61,191 bases of DNA from Pseudomonadota bacterium (GTDB lineage Bacteria; Pseudomonadota; Alphaproteobacteria; GCA-2731375), in contig JAQBYC010000008.1 of NCBI GenBank assembly GCA_027623205.1, positions 1-61,191 on the forward strand, given 5' to 3'. The notes below the pieces were generated by a model, which saw nothing but the letters and a program-made list of their open reading frames with translations, was not told where the DNA came from and searched no databases. Shown piece by piece: positions 25,123 through 33,953 of the stretch. The position numbers were made by a program, and so were the translations under genes. How positions within the stretch are numbered: position 1 is the first letter of the stretch; every line of letters starts with the position of its first letter.

Positions 25123-26487
25123 TCAAATCAGCGCGATGCGGTCACGATATTCGGGTACGAGGCAGGGCCAGTCCAGTTCGTCCTTGATCCGGCGCCGCAG
25201 GGTGTCCGAGGCCGCGGGTTCGCCATGGGTGATGAAGGTCTGCCGCGGCGGTGCCCGGAAATGACCGAGCCAGGCCAAGATCTCGTCCGCATCGGCGTGG
25301 GCTGAAAGCATATGGAGGGTTTCCACTTCGGCGCGGATCGGCACATTCCCGCCGTGAATCTTGACGGTCTCGGCGCCGCCGGTCATCGCCGCGCCACGTG
25401 TGCCGCCAGCCTGAAAACCGGTGAACAGAATGGCATTGCGGTGGTCGGGCGCGAAATGTTTCAGATGATGCAGGATACGGCCGCCCGTGGCCATGCCGCT
25501 CGCCGAAATGATGATCTTGGGCATGGCGCTGGCGTCAAGCGCCTTGGAGTCTTCGACCTCCCGGACATAGGTGGCGACCCGGCGGGTTGCCTCGCATTGC
25601 GCCGCCGTCAGGCGATGCTCGCCCAGATAGCCGCAGAAGATTTCGCTGGCATTGATGGCCATGGGGCTGTCGAGGAACACCGGCAGATCGGGAATACGCT
25701 TGTCCGCCTTCAACTGCTGCAGGTGGAACAGCAGGCTTTGGGTCCGGCCGACGGCAAAGGCCGGTATCAGTACGGTGCCGCCCCGGTCGGCGACCCGGTT
25801 GACGATATCGGCGATGCGGTCTTCCGCATCCGTCACCTCGTGTCGCCGGTCGCCGTAGGTGGACTCGACAACCAGATAATCGGCCTGCTGCACGATCGTG
25901 GGATCGACCATGGTCGCCGATCCAGGCCGGCCCAGATCGCCCGAGAACAGGACCGTGATCCCAGCCACGGTGAACCGCACCAGCGCCGCCCCGAGGATGT
26001 GCCCGGCGGGCAGGAAGCGGACACCGAGGTGCGGCCCAAGTTCAAAGTCCTGCTCGAAGGCGACCGCTTTGAACTGCTTGAGGCACAGGGTCGCGTCATC
26101 GCGGGTGTAGAGGGGTTTCGCCGGGCTGTGTTTGGAAAAGCCGTGCCGGTTGGCGAATTCCGCCTCCCGCTCCTGCAGGTATCCGCTGTCCGGCAGCAGG
26201 ACGCCGCAGAGATCATGGGTGCCCGGCGTGGCGTAGACCGGACCCTTGAAGCCGTTCCTGACGAGCAGCGGCAGATAGCCCGAATGATCCAGATGGGCGT
26301 GGGTAAGGACAACGGCGTCCAGGCTTGCCGGATCGAACGGCAGGGGCGCCCAATTGCGCAGCCGCAACTGCTTGAAGCCTTGGAAAAGGCCGCAATCAAT
26401 CAGGATCCGCCGGCCGCCGGCTTCCAACAGGTACTTGGAGCCGGTGACGGTGCCGACGCCGCCCAGGAAGGTGAGATGGATCGTCAT
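25123..26487 (-). CDS. metallo-beta-lactamase/beta-CASP RNA-processing-type protein
   Basis: A 454-residue protein. The zinc signature HAHLDHSGYLP is near residue 60, with further ligands in PAGHILGAA, FSGDLGR and STYGDRRH. The beta-CASP and RMMBL parts are represented by FAVGRTQSLL, ISASGMATGGR and SAHADADEIL. This is the bacterial CPSF73/Ysh1-like group, predicted exo- or endonucleases. The start at 26487 opens the fold directly (MTIHLTFLGGVGTVTGS). Together with the phosphorylase and PRPP synthase it suggests RNA breakdown feeding nucleotide salvage; this connection is inferred. Confidence 0.9.
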   Translation of the reverse strand: MTIHLTFLGGVGTVTGSKYLLEAGGRRILIDCGLFQGFKQLRLRNWAPLPFDPASLDAVVLTHAHLDHSGYLPLLVRNGFKGPVYATPGTHDLCGVLLPDSGYLQEREAEFANRHGFSKHSPAKPLYTRDDATLCLKQFKAVAFEQDFELGPHLGVRFLPAGHILGAALVRFTVAGITVLFSGDLGRPGSATMVDPTIVQQADYLVVESTYGDRRHEVTDAEDRIADIVNRVADRGGTVLIPAFAVGRTQSLLFHLQQLKADKRIPDLPVFLDSPMAINASEIFCGYLGEHRLTAAQCEATRRVATYVREVEDSKALDASAMPKIIISASGMATGGRILHHLKHFAPDHRNAILFTGFQAGGTRGAAMTGGAETVKIHGGNVPIRAEVETLHMLSAHADADEILAWLGHFRAPPRQTFITHGEPAASDTLRRRIKDELDWPCLVPEYRDRIALI

Positions 26488-26629
26488 GACGTAACTCCCG
26501 TTTTCCCCACACGCCGACGCTTGATCCAAAAGGCAATATTGAGGATCTGCTGCCACGGGCGCTATCCCTGCCCGCCCGGGTGGTCCAATATGATCAGACT
26601 TGTCCGGTTTTGAAAGGTTTCAATCCGTC

Positions 26630-28576
26630 ATGTCCGAACCAAGCGGCGCTGGCGCGCCAAAGCCCGCATCGGCCGCGACCCAGGCGGCGCAAAAAGCTGT
26701 CCTTGCGGAACTGCCCTTTGCCGATCAGGTGGATTTTGCACAGGCCCAGCGTGGTTTTATCGCCCCGGTGCCCGACGGCCTCGTCAAGAACGAGCGCGGC
26801 GCGGCGCTTTGGGATTTGCAGGCCTATGACTTCCTGGACGCGGCGGAGGCCCCCGATACGGTCAATCCCAGCCTGTGGCGCATGGCGCGGCTGAACATGA
26901 ACAACGGTTTGTTCAAGGTCTGTGACCGGGTTTATCAGCTGCGCGGGCTCGATCTGGCCAATATGACCATTGTCGAGGGCGAGCGCGGCCTGATCGTCAT
27001 CGACCCCATGACCACGGCCGAGGTCGCCCGCGCCGGGCTGGACCTCTACTACGCCCACCGCCCGGAAAAACCGGTGCTGTGCGTGATCTATAGTCACAGC
27101 CACGTGGATCATTACGGCGGTGTGATGGGGGTGACCAGCGCGGACGCGGTCGCCGCGGGCAAGGTTGCGGTCATCGCGCCGGACCGCTTCATGGAGGAAC
27201 TGAGCGGCGAAAACGTCCTGGCCGGCAACGCCATGATGCGCCGGGCGCAGTTTCAGTTCGGCGGCCTGTTGGCCAAGGGCGCGCGGGGCCAGGTCGATGC
27301 CGGGCTGGGCAAGGTCACGGCACGGGGCCGGGTCACCTTGATCGCACCAACCCGGGTGATTGTTGCGGCCACCGAAGCCCACACCATCGATGGTGTCGAG
27401 ATGGTCTTTCAATTGGCCCCGGATTCGGAGGCGCCGGCGGAAATGCACATGTTCCTGCCCCAGTTCGGCGTCCTGAACATGGCCGAGAATACCACCCGGC
27501 ATCTGCATAATTTCATCCCCCTGCGCGGCGCCGTGGTGCGCGACCCGCGCATCTGGTCGCGGCATATTTCCGATGCCATGGCGCTATTTGGCGGGCAAAC
27601 CGAGATCCTGATCGGTCAGCACCATTGGCCGACCTGGGGGCGGGCGGACGTTCTGGGCTATCTGGAAAAACAGCGGGATTTGTACAAATACATCCACGAC
27701 CAGTCGGTCCGCCTCATGAACCATGGGCTGACGGCGGCGGAGATTGCCGAGGTGTTGGTATTGCCGCCCGGCCTGGATCGGGAATGGACCGTGCGCGGCT
27801 ATTACGGCAGCGTCAGCCACAACGCCAAGGCGGTGTATCAACGCTATCTGAGTTGGTACGACGCCAACCCGGCCAACCTGAACCCGTTGCCGCGGCGCGA
27901 GACGGGCCGCAAGACCGTCGAATACATGGGCGGCGCGGCGGCCCTGCTGCAACGCGCCCGGCTGGATTTCGCGGCCGGTGAATACCGCTGGGTGGCGCAG
28001 GTCTTGAGCCATCTGGTGTTTGCCGAGCCGGACAATCTGGCGGGCCGCGCCCTGCTGGCCGACAGCTTCGAACAGCTTGGCTATCAGGCCGAAAGCGCCA
28101 CCTGGCGTAACGCCTATCTGTATGGCGCCCAGGAATTGCGCCATGGCTTGGCCAGGTTGCCGGCGCGGCGCATGCTCAGCCCGGAAATGATGACCGCCCT
28201 GACCGCCGACGCCCTGTTTGATTTCATGGCCGTACGTTTGGACATGGCCAAGGCCGGCGGGCTGCGCTGGAAGATCAACTGGCGCCTGACCGACAGTGAC
28301 CAGCAAATCGTGCTGAACCTGCAAAATTGCACCCTGACCCAGGTATCGGGCCAGGTGGCCCCGGATGCCGTGGCCTCCGTGCGGGCCAGCCGGAAAGTGC
28401 TCGTCGCCCTGAATGTGCGCCAGACCAGCGTGGCGGAAGCGGTCGCGGGGGGCGAGCTGGAAATCGATGGCGAGGCGGCGGTCATCGAGCGGCTGTTCGC
28501 CATGCTCGATGATTTCGAGATGATGTTCGATGTTGTTGCCCCTGGCCTGGGGCCGGCGGACAGAGGGACGGATTGA
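26630..28576 (+). CDS. linear alkylsulfatase family hydrolase (SdsA1-like)
   Basis: A 648-residue protein. The metallo-beta-lactamase zinc motif SHSHVDHYGGV lies near residue 158; FLPQFGVLNMAENTTRHLHN and GQHHWPTWGR follow as in SdsA1/BDS1 sulfatases. A helical dimerisation domain (about residues 360-510) and a C-terminal SCP2-like domain (LRWKINWRLTDSDQQIVLNL) complete the usual three-domain plan. Most such enzymes release sulfate from alkyl sulfates such as SDS. No signal peptide is visible. The oxidoreductase gene starts on the last base of its stop (TGATG). Confidence 0.9.
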   Translation: MSEPSGAGAPKPASAATQAAQKAVLAELPFADQVDFAQAQRGFIAPVPDGLVKNERGAALWDLQAYDFLDAAEAPDTVNPSLWRMARLNMNNGLFKVCDRVYQLRGLDLANMTIVEGERGLIVIDPMTTAEVARAGLDLYYAHRPEKPVLCVIYSHSHVDHYGGVMGVTSADAVAAGKVAVIAPDRFMEELSGENVLAGNAMMRRAQFQFGGLLAKGARGQVDAGLGKVTARGRVTLIAPTRVIVAATEAHTIDGVEMVFQLAPDSEAPAEMHMFLPQFGVLNMAENTTRHLHNFIPLRGAVVRDPRIWSRHISDAMALFGGQTEILIGQHHWPTWGRADVLGYLEKQRDLYKYIHDQSVRLMNHGLTAAEIAEVLVLPPGLDREWTVRGYYGSVSHNAKAVYQRYLSWYDANPANLNPLPRRETGRKTVEYMGGAAALLQRARLDFAAGEYRWVAQVLSHLVFAEPDNLAGRALLADSFEQLGYQAESATWRNAYLYGAQELRHGLARLPARRMLSPEMMTALTADALFDFMAVRLDMAKAGGLRWKINWRLTDSDQQIVLNLQNCTLTQVSGQVAPDAVASVRASRKVLVALNVRQTSVAEAVAGGELEIDGEAAVIERLFAMLDDFEMMFDVVAPGLGPADRGTD

Positions 28577-29541
28577 TGGCGGACGCGGGACATAAGGCCG
28601 GGGTCATTGGCCTCGGCATCATGGGGCGGCGGATGATCAGCAATCTGGCCGCCCATGCCCGTTTCAGCAATCCCTGTGCCTGGGATCCCAATCCGCGGGC
28701 CTGTGCCGATGCCGTGGCCGAAACGCCCGGCCTGCTCATCATGGACGATGCCGATGCGGTGATCGCGGCGGCGGATCTGGTCTATATCGCCACGCCGCCC
28801 CTGTGGCACCGGGGTTATGCCGAATGCGCCATGGCCGCGGGCAAGCCGGTCTATTGCGAAAAACCCCTGGGCGTCGATGTGGCCGAGAGCCGCGCCCTGG
28901 TCGCCGCATTGGAGGATAGCGGCACACCGAACGTGGTGAATTTTATCCAGGCAGCCTCCCGCGCCGTGACCCTGACCAGGGAGCGGCTCGATAGCGGCGC
29001 CCTGGGCGCTATCCTCGGCGCCGATATCATCGTGCATTTCGCCCGCTGGCCGCGGGATTGGCAGGCGGACGCGGACTGGTTGCGTTTTCGCGACCAGGGC
29101 GGCTACTGCCGCGAAGTGCTGTCGCATTTCCTGTATCTGACCCAGCGCCTGTTGGGTCCCGCCACTCTGCTATCGGCCCGTCCGGTTTATCCCGCCGATC
29201 CGGCCCTCTGCGAAACCCATATCTCGGCGGCCCTGAACTGCAACGGCGTTCCCGTCTCGGTGCTCGGCTCCAGTGGCGGGGCGGGACCGGACCGGGTGGA
29301 AATGACCCTATGGGGCAGCCGGCGCAGTCATCGCCTGCATGATTGGTTTTTCCTGCAGTCCAGCGACGGCGGCGAATGGCAACAGGAATTCCCCGAGCTT
29401 GACGACCCCCGCGCCGAGGCCTTTCACTCGCAGTTGGACAATGTGGCCGCCTGGTGCGAAGGGCGGGCCAATATCCTGCCTTCGGCCCGCGACGCCCTGG
29501 CGGTGCAGGAACTGGTCGAGGCGATGCTGGCCGCCGGATGA
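28576..29541 (+). CDS. Gfo/Idh/MocA family oxidoreductase
   Basis: A 321-residue NAD(P)-dependent oxidoreductase. The Rossmann motif GVIGLGIMGRRM is near residue 7, and the family marker EKPLGVD near residue 95 carries the catalytic lysine. The C-terminal half provides the substrate pocket. Substrates in this family range from sugars to inositols and biliverdin, so none can be assigned. It is coupled to the alkylsulfatase upstream and to a methyltransferase-fusion gene downstream (ATGA overlap). Its last 33 bases recur almost unchanged 1.8 kb downstream (31311-31343). Confidence 0.85.
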   Translation: MADAGHKAGVIGLGIMGRRMISNLAAHARFSNPCAWDPNPRACADAVAETPGLLIMDDADAVIAAADLVYIATPPLWHRGYAECAMAAGKPVYCEKPLGVDVAESRALVAALEDSGTPNVVNFIQAASRAVTLTRERLDSGALGAILGADIIVHFARWPRDWQADADWLRFRDQGGYCREVLSHFLYLTQRLLGPATLLSARPVYPADPALCETHISAALNCNGVPVSVLGSSGGAGPDRVEMTLWGSRRSHRLHDWFFLQSSDGGEWQQEFPELDDPRAEAFHSQLDNVAAWCEGRANILPSARDALAVQELVEAMLAAG

Positions 29542-30428
29542 CCCAGCGGCGACAACAAATTGAGGCGTTTGTGCGGCGCCTTGTCGTCGAGCTTGAGGCT
29601 GCCGAGGCCGCCGGGCTGGCTTCGCCCGACGCCATCGCCGATCATTTCAACAGCAAGGGCATTACCACCCGCAAGGGCCGGTGCTGGAACGGCGCGACCG
29701 TTGCGAAATTTCTGAGTAGTCCGGGCGCCGCGCGCTACCGCGAGGAGGGGAAGGCGGGGCGCACGGCCAATCGGGGCGGTAATCCCGGCACGCAGCCCTC
29801 CGCGCTCGATGCAGCGCACTTGCGTCTGATATCGGACACAACCATCGGCCATTACGACCGGGTGGCCGAAGATTACCGGGGCGGCACGCTAAATCACGAT
29901 GTCAGCCAAAACCATGCGGCGCTCCTGGACGGGATTGAGGGCGAGCCCCCCTATGCCATCCTCGACCTAGGCTGCGGTCCCGGACGGGACTTGCGCTATT
30001 TCCGTTTGTTGGGCCATGACGCCACGGGTCTGGACGGATCGCTGGCATTCGTCGCCATGGCGCGCCGCTATTCCGGATGCGACGTTCTGCACCAGGACTT
30101 TCTTGCTTTGCGATTGCCGGCCCACGGCTTCGACGGCGTGTTCGCCAATGCCTCGCTGTTCCACGTGCCGCGCCAGGAGTTGCCCCGGGTGTTGGCTGAT
30201 CTTGCCGGAGCCTTGAAACCACGGGGCATTCTGTTCTGCTCAAACCCGCGCGGCAAAAATGTGGAGGATTTTAGTGGCGACCGCTATGGCTGCTTTCTGG
30301 ACCTTGCCACGTGGCGCGGTTACGCCACGGCAGCCGGCTTCACGGAGGTTAGGCATTACTACCGCCCGAGCGGACTCCCGCGCCACCGGCAACCGTGGCT
30401 CGCGACCGTTTGGCGCAAAGACGAATGA
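29538..30428 (+). CDS. recombinase-like N-terminus fused to class I SAM methyltransferase
   Basis: A 296-residue protein. Residues 1-75 (FVRRLVVELEAAEAAGLASP, ADHFNSKGITTRKGRCW, NGATVAKFL) look like the helical domain of large serine recombinases, where a 'new residues plus GITTRKG.W' segment is typical. From about residue 105 a methyltransferase follows: GHYDRVAEDYRGGTLNH, the SAM loop ILDLGCGPGRDLRYF and a later LKPRGILFCSNPRG. The two parts do not normally occur together, so a gene fusion in this rearranged region is likely. The start overlaps the oxidoreductase stop. Methyl acceptor unknown. Confidence 0.7.
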   Translation: MTQRRQQIEAFVRRLVVELEAAEAAGLASPDAIADHFNSKGITTRKGRCWNGATVAKFLSSPGAARYREEGKAGRTANRGGNPGTQPSALDAAHLRLISDTTIGHYDRVAEDYRGGTLNHDVSQNHAALLDGIEGEPPYAILDLGCGPGRDLRYFRLLGHDATGLDGSLAFVAMARRYSGCDVLHQDFLALRLPAHGFDGVFANASLFHVPRQELPRVLADLAGALKPRGILFCSNPRGKNVEDFSGDRYGCFLDLATWRGYATAAGFTEVRHYYRPSGLPRHRQPWLATVWRKDE

Positions 30429-30594
30429 CACCGATGGGGTGGACGGCCCCGCCTCGGCATCTATTCGGAACGGCAGAAATCTCAACAGAGGCAAAAATTT
30501 GCGTCCAAAGCCGGCGTGAAAGGCGGTCTTAACCTGGGTTTTGTTGCTGTCGCCCGCAGGGTCTCTAAATTTTTTAATAAATTAAATCAACATC

Positions 30595-31263
30595 TTGACG
30601 TGTTTCTGCAAGAAGAAAGACCTGACCCTGGTCTTTCGATATCCCCGGCTGATTGGTCGACGCGCCCTGATCTGGGTGCTGGCCCTGTTCCTGGCCGCAA
30701 GTGCCAATCAGAGTTTTTTTGAGAAAACCCTCACCCTTTATCCGCTGGCGGAGCATTGGCCGTTCCTGCTATCGGCTGCGGTTGTGCTGGTCTGTGCGCT
30801 GGCCTTCGTAACGGCGGTCTTCTCGCTGGTCTTTCCGGTGCGCGCGGTCGGCGCCTTTATGCTGATCCTGGCCGCGGTTGCGGGGCATTTTACCGATACC
30901 TTCGGCGTCATCATCGACCGCGAGATGATCCGCAACATGGCGCTGACTGATGCGGGCGAGGCGCGCGATCTCGCAACCTCCGGTCTGGTGTTGCGCGTCC
31001 TGCTGTTGGGCTTGCTGCCGGCGGCGGCGCTGTTCCTGATACCGTTGAAAGAGACCGGGTTTTGGCGCCGGCAGGTTGCGTTCGCCACCGTGATCGGACA
31101 AGCGACGGTGCTGACGCTCGTCTGCATGCTGCCTTTTACCGATGCCTATGACGTCTATTTCCGCGAGCATAAACCGCTGCGCTACTACACGAATCCGACC
31201 TATCCGATTTATTCGGCGATCAAATTCGCGCTCGACCAGCGCGAGGCGCTGACGGCCCACTAA
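30595..31263 (+). pseudogene. phosphoethanolamine transferase (EptA-like), membrane domain only
   Basis: A 222-residue reading frame with five likely transmembrane segments. Segments such as FGVIIDREMIRNMALTDAGE and REHKPLRYYTNPTYPIYS match the N-terminal membrane domain of EptA-type lipid A phosphoethanolamine transferases (normally about 540 residues). The whole periplasmic sulfatase-fold catalytic domain is missing; the frame stops a few codons after the point where that domain should start. A TTG start is used for lack of an ATG in the right place. Near-identical inverted repeats lie at both ends (30609 and 31270), so the fragment was probably captured or cut by a mobile element. Enzyme activity is not expected. 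Confidence 0.7.
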
Positions 31264-31289
31264 ATGTTGGGGTCGGGTCTTTCCTCTTG
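30609..31289. mobile_element. candidate cassette bounded by 20-bp inverted repeats
   Basis: The left end CAAGAAGAAAGACCTGACCC (30609-30628) and the right end GGGTCGGGTCTTTCCTCTTG (31270-31289) are inverted copies with 18 of 20 matches. They enclose the truncated EptA membrane domain. No transposase is inside, so it would be non-autonomous. Confidence 0.55.
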
Positions 31290-31300
31290 AATTGGTTTCC

Positions 31301-31350
31301 GGTGCCTTGACGGTGCAGGAACTGATCGAGGCGATGCTGGCCGATAAATG
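31301..31350 (+). pseudogene. 3' remnant of a second Gfo/Idh/MocA oxidoreductase gene
   Basis: Positions 31311-31343 match 29501-29533, the last codons of the oxidoreductase gene, in 32 of 33 bases. Translation gives LTVQELIEAMLADK then stop, against LAVQELVEAMLAAG in the intact gene. Only about 14 codons are left. Confidence 0.7.
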
Positions 31351-31380
31351 ATTGGGTTGGGAAGGCGCCGGGCCCTCTTA

Positions 31381-31480
31381 GAGCATGTTTCTTCTAAACA
31401 TGCTCCGACTCTTAAGAAAAGAGCAATTGAACAAGTCAATTGGATCGCTAAAGCGAATCCAATTGATTGAAAATTGCTCT
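31381..31480. repeat. compound palindromic repeat, copy 2 (inverted)
   Basis: Starts with GAGCATGTTT-CTTCT-AAACATGCTC (31381-31405), then GAGCAATT...AATTGCTC (31421-31479) enclosing TCAATTGGATCGC-TAAA-GCGAATCCAATTGA. The parts are in opposite order to the copies at 24977 and 54839. It ends 3 bases from the stop of the leftward hydrolase gene, where it could act as terminator. Confidence 0.75.
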
Positions 31481-31482
31481 AG

Positions 31483-32469
31483 CTAATCGGACACAGTTTC
31501 CAGGAACGCCCCGATGTCTTTAAGCAAGGCGTCGGCGGCATGATAGCCGCCGATCTTGACATCGCCTTTTTTGGCGCAGGCTCTGAAGGCCTTTCCGCGC
31601 TCTGCCCTGGTCAACAGGTAACGTGAACCAGTTTCGTATTCATAACCATCGGCGCGCAGGGCAACGCGGCAACCGGCCATGCCGTAGGCGTAGGGGATAT
31701 TGCGGATGCCTTCGATTGGTGCGTCAAAGCCGTGATAGGCGCCTTCATAGAGCGTAATCGCCCAATCCCGCCCAAGCGCCTTCATTCGGCTCGCCTGCGC
31801 AATGCAGGGCGCAGGGGGCGTCCAGTTGTCCAACTCGCCAATGAAGACCCGAACGGCGTTGGCGGTGACCTTGCCGTCTTCAATCCTGGTGCATAGCGGA
31901 TACAGCAGAAGGTAGGCGGCGTAGTCCAGGCCGCCGGCGATTTTCTCCCGAATGGGGTTCCAGGCCGCATAAAGGGCCGCCACGGCGCCTTTGCTGCTGC
32001 CCATGACAACAATCTTGTTTGGATCGACGTTGGGCAGGGTAGCGAGGAATTTTAAGGCCCGCAGCAGATCGGCCGTCATCATCGCCGCAGTCACATTGGT
32101 TTGATTGCCTACCGTCGAACCGATGCCCCTGGGCCCGAAGCTGTCGAGCTGCAAACTCACGAAGCCAAGTTCGCGCGCCAATTCGAGATAGCGGTGATGA
32201 TGAAACTGCCGCCCGCTGGAGCCGTGCATGAAGACGAATGCCGGCATGCGCTCGCCAATCTTATCGGGATAGACCAGATCGGCGCTGATCTCCAGGTCGT
32301 ATGTTGGCTTGGCCGTGGTTAATAGATCAGCCAGTTGATAGGGGCTGGCCGAAGTGAAGGTGACTTGCTTGGCGACGGCATCCGGCGCGGCCAACAGGCT
32401 CAACGCAATCAGCAGAACCCGGCCTCGGAGCCTTGGGAACAATCTTATCACGATATTCGCATCAAACAT
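31483..32469 (-). CDS. exported dienelactone-hydrolase-type alpha/beta hydrolase
   Basis: A 328-residue protein with a signal peptide (hydrophobic about residues 14-33, ending DAVAK). The oxyanion region FVFMHGSSG is near residue 79, the nucleophile elbow GSSKGA near residue 157, and a histidine in YEGAYHGFDAP near 245 completes a likely Ser-Asp-His triad. The acid is probably in FIGELDNWTP. It is a periplasmic or secreted esterase-type enzyme with unknown substrate. It stands alone, pointing at the repeat region. Confidence 0.82.
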   Translation of the reverse strand: MFDANIVIRLFPRLRGRVLLIALSLLAAPDAVAKQVTFTSASPYQLADLLTTAKPTYDLEISADLVYPDKIGERMPAFVFMHGSSGRQFHHHRYLELARELGFVSLQLDSFGPRGIGSTVGNQTNVTAAMMTADLLRALKFLATLPNVDPNKIVVMGSSKGAVAALYAAWNPIREKIAGGLDYAAYLLLYPLCTRIEDGKVTANAVRVFIGELDNWTPPAPCIAQASRMKALGRDWAITLYEGAYHGFDAPIEGIRNIPYAYGMAGCRVALRADGYEYETGSRYLLTRAERGKAFRACAKKGDVKIGGYHAADALLKDIGAFLETVSD

Positions 32470-32630
32470 TTTTTATGGCGTCAGTTTCCGGTCTGCTATG
32501 CCACGCTCGCTTCCCAGGAGCAAGCGCCCGGACCGATGGTTTGGATCAGGGCGATTTGGTATAAGCCGTATCGAGCGTTAAGATTTCAGGCGGCAACGCC
32601 GGATGGCTTGGGAATAGGGGGAGGTAACAG

Positions 32631-33953
32631 ATGCCGGGTGGCAATGGTTTCAATGTCGATGCCTTGGTGGAGCCGGACCGGGTGCACCGGGCCTGTTATG
32701 TGGACGACGAGATCTTCGAGCGCGAGATCCGGCGGATCTTCCATCGGTCGTGGATCTATGTGGGCCACGAAACCCAGGTCCCAAAGACCGGCGACTATGC
32801 GACCACGGTGATCGGCCGGCAGCCGGTGATCATGGTGCGCCATGCCGACCGCTCCATCCACGTGCTCTATAACCGCTGCCCCCACCGTGGCGCCAAACTG
32901 TGCAGCCAGCGGGCGGGCAATGTGGGCGCCGCCTTCACCTGCAGCTACCATTCCTGGCAGTTCAAACTGGACGGCAAGGTGCGCCACATCCCCATTCAGA
33001 ACGGCTATGAGAATACCCGCTTCTCGCTCGACAGTCCCGATGCCCATATGAAACCGGTGGCGCGGCTGGAGGTCTATCGCGGCTTCGTCTTTGCCTCCCT
33101 ATCGGCGGCGGGACCGGGCCTGCAGGATTGGCTGGGCGCGGCCATCGCCGGCATCGATGATATGTGCGACCGCGCGCCCGAGGGCGAGGTCGAGGTGGTG
33201 CCAACCTGCTTCCGCATGATGCAGAAATCGAACTGGAAAATTTTCCTGGAAAACCAGCTGGACGCGGTGCATCCCTCGATCACCCATAGTTCGACCGGAC
33301 TGGCGGCGCAAAAGGTGGAACAGGAGATGCGGGCGGAAACCGGCAAGCCGCCGCCGTTGTCCTATCACTACATTTCGGCCTTTGCCATGGAGCTCGACAA
33401 ATGGGGCGCCCTGGATGTGGTCGGTTATCCGAACGGCCATTGCGTGCTGCAGGGCTATATGGGTTTGCGCCCGACCGATCCGGATACCCTGGAATATGAA
33501 GCGGCAATGCGGCAAAATTATAGTCCTGCAAGGACCGAGGAAATCCTGGACGTGAACATCCATCATCTATTGGTTTATCCCTGCCTGTCGATCCAATCGC
33601 CTTTGCAGCAGCTGCGCGCCGTGCGGCCGATTGCAAAGGACCGGACCTTGACCGAGATCTGGCATTTCCGCCTCAAAGGCGCGCCGGAGCCGATTTATCG
33701 CCGGGCGCTGGATTATTTTTATCTGGTCAATTCCCCATCGACCATGATCAACGCCGACGATCTGTTCAACTTCCGGAAATGCCAGGAAGGCCTGGAAAGC
33801 GAGGGGGGCGATTGGGTCAGCTTTCACCGCAACGCCGGCCAGGACCGGGTCGAGGGCGGCATCACCACGACCAATATCGGCTTTTCCGAGGCGCCCATGC
33901 GCAACCAGTTCGCGGCCTGGCGCAACTATATGGCGGCGGAGCCGGCGGCATGA
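32631..33953 (+). CDS. Rieske aromatic-ring-hydroxylating dioxygenase, alpha subunit
   Basis: A 440-residue protein. The Rieske 2Fe-2S ligands are in CPHRGAKLC (near residue 83) and CSYHSWQF (near residue 104). The catalytic domain has the mononuclear iron region NWKIFLENQLDAVHPSITH. The alpha-subunit length and its coupled small subunit indicate an alpha-beta dioxygenase that adds O2 to an aromatic ring or carboxylate. A strong GGGGGAGG ribosome site precedes the ATG. The beta-subunit ATG overlaps its stop (ATGA). No ferredoxin or reductase gene is nearby, so electrons must come from elsewhere. Confidence 0.9.
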   Translation: MPGGNGFNVDALVEPDRVHRACYVDDEIFEREIRRIFHRSWIYVGHETQVPKTGDYATTVIGRQPVIMVRHADRSIHVLYNRCPHRGAKLCSQRAGNVGAAFTCSYHSWQFKLDGKVRHIPIQNGYENTRFSLDSPDAHMKPVARLEVYRGFVFASLSAAGPGLQDWLGAAIAGIDDMCDRAPEGEVEVVPTCFRMMQKSNWKIFLENQLDAVHPSITHSSTGLAAQKVEQEMRAETGKPPPLSYHYISAFAMELDKWGALDVVGYPNGHCVLQGYMGLRPTDPDTLEYEAAMRQNYSPARTEEILDVNIHHLLVYPCLSIQSPLQQLRAVRPIAKDRTLTEIWHFRLKGAPEPIYRRALDYFYLVNSPSTMINADDLFNFRKCQEGLESEGGDWVSFHRNAGQDRVEGGITTTNIGFSEAPMRNQFAAWRNYMAAEPAA

